From positions 1 through 11,119 of the forward strand of contig CAZWJH010000079.1 in the NCBI GenBank assembly GCA_964634755.1: a DNA stretch of 11,119 nucleotides. Direction: 5' to 3'. Source of the stretch: JALXDT01 sp964634755. GTDB taxonomy: Bacteria > Acidobacteriota > Aminicenantia > JAMOAD01. Every line of letters begins with the position of its first letter. Position 1 is the first letter of the stretch. The translations under genes were made by a program, and so were the position numbers. Below, piece by piece: positions 4,859 to 11,119 of this stretch. The notes beneath the pieces were generated by a model that was given only the letters and a program-made list of their open reading frames with translations, was not told the origin of the DNA and made no database searches.

Positions 4859-7800
4859 ATGAGCCTTACAGAAATAGCCGTTAAAAGGCCTGTTGCCACT
4901 ATTATGTTTTTCATCGGAATTATTCTTCTCGGAGTAATTTCTCTGAGGAACCTTTCGGTTGATCTTTTGCCTGCCATAGCATATCCTAAAATCACTGTAG
5001 TGACTGAATATCCGGGAGCTTTGCCCGAAGAGATTGAAAAGATAATAACCCGCCCTCTTGAAGCCCAGCTTTCTCCCATATCCGGAGTTAAAAATATAAA
5101 ATCTGTTTCCAGAGAAGGAGTTTCAATTATTACAGTGGAATTTCACTGGGGCACAAATATGAATTTTGCCCTTCTTCATGTGAAGGAAAAAGTTGAAGAG
5201 AGTAGCGATTTTCTTCCGAAAGAGGCTAAAAAACCTCAGATTTTTGAATTTGACCCTTCAACAAGGCCCATAATAATTGCGGTTGTAAAGTCAAAGGGGA
5301 AAACTTTAAAGGAGTTGAGGGAGATTTCCGAGTTTTTGATAAAGCCCCGTTTTGAGCAGCTTGAAGGTATCTCAAGGGTTGAAATAAGGGGAGGAGGCAA
5401 GCAGGAAGTTCTTGTTAAACTATTTCCTGAAAAATTAACACTTTACGGAGTTTCATTTGAAAATGTAGCTTCCGCGATAAACAATTATAATCAGGTTGTT
5501 TTAGGCGGGACAATTAGAAAAAACAAACTTAAACACAGTGTTAAAATAGAGGGTGAAATAAGAAATTATAGGGAAATAGAGAATATCCCCGTTAAAAGAC
5601 TGAAATCCAGTCATATATTCATAAAAGATATAGGAAATGTAAGTTTGAATGAAATTCCAAAGCAGGGGGATATAAGGTATGATGGAAGTTCCACTGTGGC
5701 ACTTCTTATATACAAGGAAGCTGATGCCAACACTGTTAAGGCAACACAAAAGGCAAAAAAGGCCTTTTCCCTTATGGAAAAGGAGTTCGGAGATATAAAG
5801 TTTGACATAATTACCGAAGAAGCGGGACTTATTCTATCTTCAATAAATTCCCTTAAAATGTCTCTCTATTTAGGCTCTATTCTTGCTTTCTTTGTTTTAC
5901 TCGTGTTTCTTCAAAATTCGAGAGATCCTCTTCTTGTTGCCACTGTTATTCCGATAGCAATTATTTCCACCTTTGTCTTAATGTATTTTTCAAAGGTAAA
6001 CATTAATATTATGAGCTTAGGAGGATTGGCTCTTGGTGTCGGTATGTTTGTGGATAACTCAATAGTTGTGCTTGAAAGTCTTTTCAGGCACAGAAAGAGC
6101 AAAGATGCTGTTACAGCTGCTATAGATGGTACAAAAGAGGTGGCAGGGGCCATTACAGCGGCTACCCTGACAACGATAGTTATCTTTTTACCTGTAATGT
6201 ATATTTACGGGATTACCGGAAGACTTTTCAGGGACCAGGCTCTTACGGTATCATATTCACTGCTTGCTTCACTTATTGTTTCAATTACTCTTCTTCCATC
6301 TCTTTTTGCTGTGTTCTCTGGTACAAAAGAGGATAGTGTAGGTGATGAGCTGGGAAAGGCATCGGGATTCGGAAGAAGATTACTTAACCGGATTCTTTCA
6401 TTCTTTTCATGGAAAAATCACAGTGGTAGCAAAATACTGTGGATAATCCATCTGATTTTCAGACTACCGTTTTTTATTATCGGCATAATACTTGATTTTA
6501 TTATAAAGTTGGTAAAGGCTCTTCTTTCCATTATTTTAAAAGTTTTCTCACTTTTCTTTTCAATTTTAATGAAACCTGTTTACAAAGTTTTTAATAAAAC
6601 TTATGAAAGCTTTGATGAAAAGTACCACAAATTTTTGGAATTATCTCTTAATAAAAAGATTATTCCGTATTCGATTATGATTTTGATGTTTATTATGTCT
6701 TTTTTCCTGTATCTGGAACTTAAAAAGGAGCTTTTGCCTCAAACAATGTCCAATAATTTTGAAATTTCGGCTCAGACAAATTCTGACTATGGATTTGAAG
6801 AAACGGACAGAATGGCAAAGGAGATTGAGAGGAAAATAGGAAAAATTAAGGGGATAAAGCATGTGTTTTCACAGGTTGGAGCTGTATCCTCTCTATCTTT
6901 CGGAAAGGGAGAAATTTCACTTAATAATATCCATATTATTGTGAATGCAAAAGGAAAAAGGGATAAACTGATGTCTCGAGTGAGAGGGATTTTAAGCGGA
7001 TTTTCCGATTTGAGTTTTGCGGTATCTCCCGAAAAAAACACACTATCAGAATATCTTAAATTCGGAGCGGAGGAATTTCAAATACAGGTGTTTTACGAAA
7101 GAATAGAGAATGGCAAAAAGGCTGTCAATGAGATTATAAAAAGAATAAAAGATACCAAGGGGCTTGTTGATTTGAGAGCAAACACAGAAAAGGGAAAGCC
7201 TGTATTGGCTATTACTTTTAAAGACACTTTGTTGAAAAATCTTAATATAACAAAAAAGCAGATTGCTTCTATAATTTCAAATTCCTTGAAAGGGGAAAAG
7301 GTCTCCGTACTTAAGCAATTTCAAAAAAATTATGACATAGTTTTGTCCACTCCTTTGAGAAAGAGCAGAAGTTTTAAAGGGCTTTTGAACATGCCTGTTA
7401 AATTCGGAGATACTATTTATCATATAAGTGATTTTGTAAGTACAAAGAGAATCTCATCCGTAAAAGAGATTACAAGAGAGGGGCAGGAAAGGTATTTTAT
7501 GATTTCTGCAAACCTTGCGGGTAAAAAACTTTCACAAATAGCTCCTGAAGTGAACAAAAAACTTTCGCACATAGTTTTACCTCCGGGAACAAGGTTTAAG
7601 ATTGCGGGAGAGGAGGAAGAGAGAAAAAAGGCATTCACATCAATTAAGGAAGCAATTCTTCTTGCGGCTCTTCTTGTTTATATGGTTATGGCTTCTCAGT
7701 TTGAAAATCTTATTCATCCTCTTATAATCATGTTAACTCTTCCGATGGGATTTTTAGGAGCTTTCCTTTTTCTTCTTATAGCAAGTTCGACCATAAATGT

Positions 7801-8149
7801 CATAGCGGGAATAGGTTTTCTCGTGATGGTGGGTATAGTTGTAAATGATGCGATTGTAAAAATAGATTATACGAACAAATTGCGGCAACAGGGGAAGTCT
7901 GTCCGCGAGGCTCTTATGATTGCTTCAAAGGTAAGATTGACCCCCATACTTATGACAACTTTTACAACGATTTTCGGCTTGATTCCCATGGCTTTGATGA
8001 TGCAGGAGGGCTCCGAACTTCAAAGACCTCTTGCCATAGTTGTTATCGGAGGATTGCTTTTTTCAACTTTTCTCACTCTTATCTTAATTCCTGTTTTATA
8101 TGAAAGTATTGAAAAAAAAGGGGTAAAAATTATTGAAAAGGATAATTGA
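4859..8149 (+). CDS. RND efflux permease 1 (AcrB/HAE superfamily), with extended TM6-TM7 linker
   Basis: This gene encodes a 1096-aa inner-membrane proton-driven exporter with a duplicated 6+6 TM layout: TM1 about 11-29, large periplasmic porter loop, TM2-TM6 about 332-486, TM7 about 601-619, second loop, and TM8-TM12 about 931-1081. The start SLTEIAVKRPVATIM and DLLPAIAYPKITV are typical of the family. TM4 has FVDNS (397-401), keeping the first proton-relay aspartate (D399) with N at the second position; TM10 has VVNDA (994-998), so the lysine of AcrB is replaced by N. This is a known variant pattern in non-AcrB lineages. The linker at 488-600 is about 70 residues longer than in AcrB and very hydrophobic. 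It starts 1 nt after the adaptor with no clear SD, so translation is probably coupled. Substrate is unknown; drugs, lipids or other amphiphiles are possible. Confidence 0.93.
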   Translation: MSLTEIAVKRPVATIMFFIGIILLGVISLRNLSVDLLPAIAYPKITVVTEYPGALPEEIEKIITRPLEAQLSPISGVKNIKSVSREGVSIITVEFHWGTNMNFALLHVKEKVEESSDFLPKEAKKPQIFEFDPSTRPIIIAVVKSKGKTLKELREISEFLIKPRFEQLEGISRVEIRGGGKQEVLVKLFPEKLTLYGVSFENVASAINNYNQVVLGGTIRKNKLKHSVKIEGEIRNYREIENIPVKRLKSSHIFIKDIGNVSLNEIPKQGDIRYDGSSTVALLIYKEADANTVKATQKAKKAFSLMEKEFGDIKFDIITEEAGLILSSINSLKMSLYLGSILAFFVLLVFLQNSRDPLLVATVIPIAIISTFVLMYFSKVNINIMSLGGLALGVGMFVDNSIVVLESLFRHRKSKDAVTAAIDGTKEVAGAITAATLTTIVIFLPVMYIYGITGRLFRDQALTVSYSLLASLIVSITLLPSLFAVFSGTKEDSVGDELGKASGFGRRLLNRILSFFSWKNHSGSKILWIIHLIFRLPFFIIGIILDFIIKLVKALLSIILKVFSLFFSILMKPVYKVFNKTYESFDEKYHKFLELSLNKKIIPYSIMILMFIMSFFLYLELKKELLPQTMSNNFEISAQTNSDYGFEETDRMAKEIERKIGKIKGIKHVFSQVGAVSSLSFGKGEISLNNIHIIVNAKGKRDKLMSRVRGILSGFSDLSFAVSPEKNTLSEYLKFGAEEFQIQVFYERIENGKKAVNEIIKRIKDTKGLVDLRANTEKGKPVLAITFKDTLLKNLNITKKQIASIISNSLKGEKVSVLKQFQKNYDIVLSTPLRKSRSFKGLLNMPVKFGDTIYHISDFVSTKRISSVKEITREGQERYFMISANLAGKKLSQIAPEVNKKLSHIVLPPGTRFKIAGEEEERKKAFTSIKEAILLAALLVYMVMASQFENLIHPLIIMLTLPMGFLGAFLFLLIASSTINVIAGIGFLVMVGIVVNDAIVKIDYTNKLRQQGKSVREALMIASKVRLTPILMTTFTTIFGLIPMALMMQEGSELQRPLAIVVIGGLLFSTFLTLILIPVLYESIEKKGVKIIEKDN
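8118..8123 (+). promoter_or_regulatory. RBS that fixes the TTG start of permease 2
   Basis: AAGGGG, inside the 3' end of the first permease gene, lies 9 nt upstream of TTG at 8133. A stop codon in that frame at 8124-8126 excludes any earlier start, and the next in-frame ATG is more than 50 codons later, inside the porter loop. TTG is therefore the best start. Confidence 0.65.
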
Positions 8150-11119
8150 AAAACCTGTAATATCAATTCTAATTTTCGCATCCATTCTTTTACTCGGAAT
8201 ATATTCTATAAAAAACACCCCGATAGAGCTTATCCCCGATGAAAAACTTCCCTCTCTTTCAATAGTCTCCTCATGGCACGGAGCTTCGGCTGATATGATT
8301 TTGCAAAAGATAGCTCTTCCTCTTGAAGAGCAGATTTCAGGTATGAAATGGGTTAAAAAGATAAAGACCCAATGTAATGAAAATAGTATGAAGATAGAGG
8401 TTGAGTTTTCCAAAAAGGCTGATATGGACATGGCATATGTTCTTTTGAAAGAGAGGTTGAATAGATTAAGGGATAAGATACCTCCGCAGGCAACTTTTCC
8501 GGAAATTGTTCCCTATGTGCCCAAGGAATTTAAGAAAAGCCCATTTATCTCTTTCGGAATATTCGGTAATTATTCCGTTAATACATTAAAAGATATTGCT
8601 GAAAGGGAAATATCCCCCATGTTAAGAGCTGTTCAGGGAGTTGATAGTATTTCTATCTGGGGGGGATCAGAACCTCAGATAGAAATTAACCTTGATATAA
8701 ACAGAATGAAAAAATATGGTGTTTCCGTGGGAGAGGTATACAGTGCCATTTCAAATAATTTTTTTCTGCTCCCCTCGGTGAATTCAAGATACTTGAATAA
8801 AGAAATTGTTATTTCTCTTTCACAATCAGCGAAAAAGATATCTTCCATTGAAAATATCATAGTAAAAAGAACAAAAAATTTTCCGATTAAAATCAAAGAC
8901 ATAGGCAGGGTAAGATTTGCCTATAAAAAAGTTGAGAGTGAGCAGAGATACAATGGAATGCCTGTGGTAACAATAGATATAATGAAGCAACCGGAAGCAT
9001 CGACACTTAAATTATCAAAAATTCTGAAAGAAAAGATATCTTTGATAGAGAAAAAATATAATCTTAAAACAAAAATCATTCAGGATGAGAGCAAGGAGCT
9101 GATTAAAAGGCTGACGAGATTGGGGAAATTATCAGCTCTGATACTATTTACGATTTTTATAATTCTTCTTATTGTGGTTAAAGATCCGAAAGCTTCTGTG
9201 CTTGTTTTTTCCTCAGTGATTTTTTCGGTATTTGCAACTCTTACCTTTGTTTATATATTAAAAATCCCCCTTAATCTTCTAACTCTTTCAGGTTTTGCTC
9301 TCGGATTCGGAATTTTCGTGGATAATGCTGTTGTTGTATTCGATAATATATTAAGGCACAGGGAGTACGGAGAAGATAATCTTACATCCGCGATTAATGG
9401 TTCAAAGGAGATGATTTTACCTGTTCTTGCTTCAACTTTTACGACAATAATAGTGTTTTTCTCATTTGCATATTTTCAGGGAAGACTTAGATTGTATTAT
9501 CTGCCCCTTGCCCAGCTAATCAGCATTGCTCTTGTATCATCTGTTTTTGTCGCATTCACATTAATTCCCGCTGTTTCAACTTCAATGAATTTCAGGGTGC
9601 GAAAAGGAAAAGATAAGACCCGAAAAGGCAGGTTTTTTAGCTTTATTTTAACCTATCCCCTTTTCGTTATCTTGCCTGTGATTTTGGTTATTTTTTTCTC
9701 GTATAAAATATTTTTAAAGGAAACTCCCTTCGGAAAATTTTTTTCATGGTATCAAAAACAGAGGCTCACAGTGTGGGTGGAATTGCCATCAGGAGCTGAA
9801 TTTAAGGATACGAAAAAGACCATCATGGAGTTTGAAAAACTTGCACTTTCAAAACCTTATGAGAAAGAGGTTAAAACAAGAATTATGGGAAGAAACGCAT
9901 TTATGGAGATAAGTTTCCCTGAAAAAATCGAATTTTCCGCATATCCGTATATATTGAAACAGGAGCTGATTTCACTTGCAACAAATATGGCAGGTATAGG
10001 GATAAGTGTGGCCGGGTTTGACCCTCAGGGGTATTATTATTCTCCTGAAACAGGCTCATGGCTTCCATATTCAATTATTATTAAGGGATACAATTTTGTT
10101 AAACTTTTGAAATTAGCGGATAATCTTAAAAAATCTCTTCTTTCCAACCGAAGGATTCAGGAAGTTGAAATTCTGACTCAAAAAGGGTTTTTCTGGGGAA
10201 GCAAATCCAAATATTATCAGATGGAAATGGATTATGATGCAATGAGAAGATATGATATTACTCCGAGATACCTTGTGTACATACTCTCAAGTTTGCTTTC
10301 TTCCTCTTTTGCAAGAAACAAAATTGTTTATGATGACCGGGAGATGGATTTTGCAATTAAGTTTGATATCCCGAAAGAGGTGGAATTGGGGGACATAATG
10401 GAAGAGGAATTCATGGCTCCCTCCGGCATACCTTTCAGGCTTAAGGATGTTTTAAGGATAGAGGAAAGATTTTTCAAAGCTGGAATAAGCAGGGAGAATC
10501 AGGAGTTCATTGCCATTGTAAAGTGGGATTATCTTGGCTCATCAAAGAGAGGTGATAGGCTATACAAATCTTTTTACAAGGGGCTCACATTACCTGCGGG
10601 ATTTAAAAAGAGCAAGGAAGAGTATTCATGGATGATGAAAAAGGAGGAAAAGCAGCAGCTGATTTTTGCAACAATTCTTTCCCTCTTTTTAATCTATCTG
10701 ATTTTGGGAGCTCTTTACGAGAGTTTTATACAGCCGATACTTATAATGCTATCAATACCATTGGCATTAATCGGAGTTTTTGTCGGATTTACAATTGCAA
10801 ATCAATTCGGTACTTTTTATTTTGATTCCACATCTTATATCGGAATAATCCTTCTTTCCGGTATTGTTGTTAATAATGCCATTATTCTTGTGGATCATAT
10901 TAATAATTACAGAAAAAGGGGATTTCCTATTGAAGAAGCAATATCAAATGGAGCAAGGGAAAGGATAAGACCTGTGCTTATGACTGCAACAACCACCATT
11001 TTAGGGATGTTACCTCTTGTGATTTCCCATAAAGCCGGACAAATTGATATATGGACATCTCTTGCTCTGTGTACTGTCGGAGGACTTACAACATCATCCG
11101 TTTTGATTTTTCTGATTAT
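8133..11119 (+). CDS. RND efflux permease 2, partial at 3' end
   Basis: This reading frame stays open from TTG at 8133 to the window edge, giving 995 codons of an RND permease that differs greatly from permease 1. It overlaps the first gene by 17 nt. Residues 1-10 (MKRIIEKPVI) and ELIPDEKLPSLSIV (32-45) match the family's N-terminal pattern. TM1 is about 10-26, TM2-TM6 about 332-480, TM7 about 506-525, TM8-TM11 about 842-965, and the window ends inside TM12. TM4 has FVDNAVVV (395-402) with one relay aspartate (D397); TM10 has VVNNAI (912-917), so neither a lysine nor a second acid is present there. The TM6-TM7 linker is short (about 25 residues), unlike permease 1. The porter loops are also shorter and aromatic-rich. 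Only the last few residues and the stop are missing. A hetero-oligomer with permease 1, as in MdtBC, is plausible. Confidence 0.9.
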   Translation, partial: MKRIIEKPVISILIFASILLLGIYSIKNTPIELIPDEKLPSLSIVSSWHGASADMILQKIALPLEEQISGMKWVKKIKTQCNENSMKIEVEFSKKADMDMAYVLLKERLNRLRDKIPPQATFPEIVPYVPKEFKKSPFISFGIFGNYSVNTLKDIAEREISPMLRAVQGVDSISIWGGSEPQIEINLDINRMKKYGVSVGEVYSAISNNFFLLPSVNSRYLNKEIVISLSQSAKKISSIENIIVKRTKNFPIKIKDIGRVRFAYKKVESEQRYNGMPVVTIDIMKQPEASTLKLSKILKEKISLIEKKYNLKTKIIQDESKELIKRLTRLGKLSALILFTIFIILLIVVKDPKASVLVFSSVIFSVFATLTFVYILKIPLNLLTLSGFALGFGIFVDNAVVVFDNILRHREYGEDNLTSAINGSKEMILPVLASTFTTIIVFFSFAYFQGRLRLYYLPLAQLISIALVSSVFVAFTLIPAVSTSMNFRVRKGKDKTRKGRFFSFILTYPLFVILPVILVIFFSYKIFLKETPFGKFFSWYQKQRLTVWVELPSGAEFKDTKKTIMEFEKLALSKPYEKEVKTRIMGRNAFMEISFPEKIEFSAYPYILKQELISLATNMAGIGISVAGFDPQGYYYSPETGSWLPYSIIIKGYNFVKLLKLADNLKKSLLSNRRIQEVEILTQKGFFWGSKSKYYQMEMDYDAMRRYDITPRYLVYILSSLLSSSFARNKIVYDDREMDFAIKFDIPKEVELGDIMEEEFMAPSGIPFRLKDVLRIEERFFKAGISRENQEFIAIVKWDYLGSSKRGDRLYKSFYKGLTLPAGFKKSKEEYSWMMKKEEKQQLIFATILSLFLIYLILGALYESFIQPILIMLSIPLALIGVFVGFTIANQFGTFYFDSTSYIGIILLSGIVVNNAIILVDHINNYRKRGFPIEEAISNGARERIRPVLMTATTTILGMLPLVISHKAGQIDIWTSLALCTVGGLTTSSVLIFLI

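Noticed and set aside
8096..8431. Minus-strand 111-codon ORF across the permease 1/permease 2 junction
   Set aside because: It is antisense to the well-supported N-terminus of permease 2, with no motif or RBS context.
10628..10825. 65-codon + strand ORF inside permease 2
   Set aside because: It is out of frame with the clear TM8-TM9 coding sequence of the permease.

Overview
The window reads as chromosomal DNA from an A/T-rich, Gram-negative (two-membrane) bacterium. The Gram-negative call rests on a three-gene RND efflux locus with a periplasmic adaptor and on several Sec-exported proteins. I could not place the phylum. The 'GQGPGE' six-bladed beta-propeller proteins are typical of Bacteroidetes and also occur in Acidobacteriota/Aminicenantes-type lineages, so one of these is my low-confidence guess. 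All convincing genes lie on the + strand.

Region 1 (1-360) is a leader. It holds a near-consensus sigma70 promoter (TTGACA, 17 nt, TATATT) with a perfect 7-bp inverted repeat over its -10 box. Next come a doubtful 71-codon ORF with an (AC)9 microsatellite, several GCTTTRA repeats, and an ACCTCCT element that can pair with the ribosome binding site of the first peptide gene.

Region 2 (367-3394) is a compact gene cluster. It encodes two tiny exported peptides that each end in a CXC-(X6 or X7)-CXC cysteine cluster, two exported six-bladed beta-propeller proteins whose genes overlap by 16 bp, and a membrane-anchored thioredoxin-fold protein with a CSLC motif. A strong 11-12 bp hairpin separates the peptide genes from the propeller genes. 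The combination of a cysteine-rich peptide pair, a propeller pair and a thiol protein is the most likely undescribed system here. Its function is unknown to me. I infer an envelope process involving thiol chemistry or metal binding on the small peptides.

Region 3 (3395-3630) is a 236-bp gap with a doubtful 23-codon ORF, a possible weak promoter and an imperfect palindrome.

Region 4 (3631-11119) is an RND efflux operon: a membrane fusion protein (adaptor) followed by two different RND permeases. The first permease is complete (1096 aa) and carries an unusually long hydrophobic insert between TM6 and TM7. The second starts at a TTG codon inside the end of the first and runs off the window after 995 codons, within TM12. 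One adaptor with two non-identical permeases resembles the MdtABC layout, so a hetero-oligomeric pump is plausible. No outer-membrane TolC-type channel and no regulator gene are in view. The efflux genes look visibly richer in G/C than region 2, so the two blocks may have different histories.
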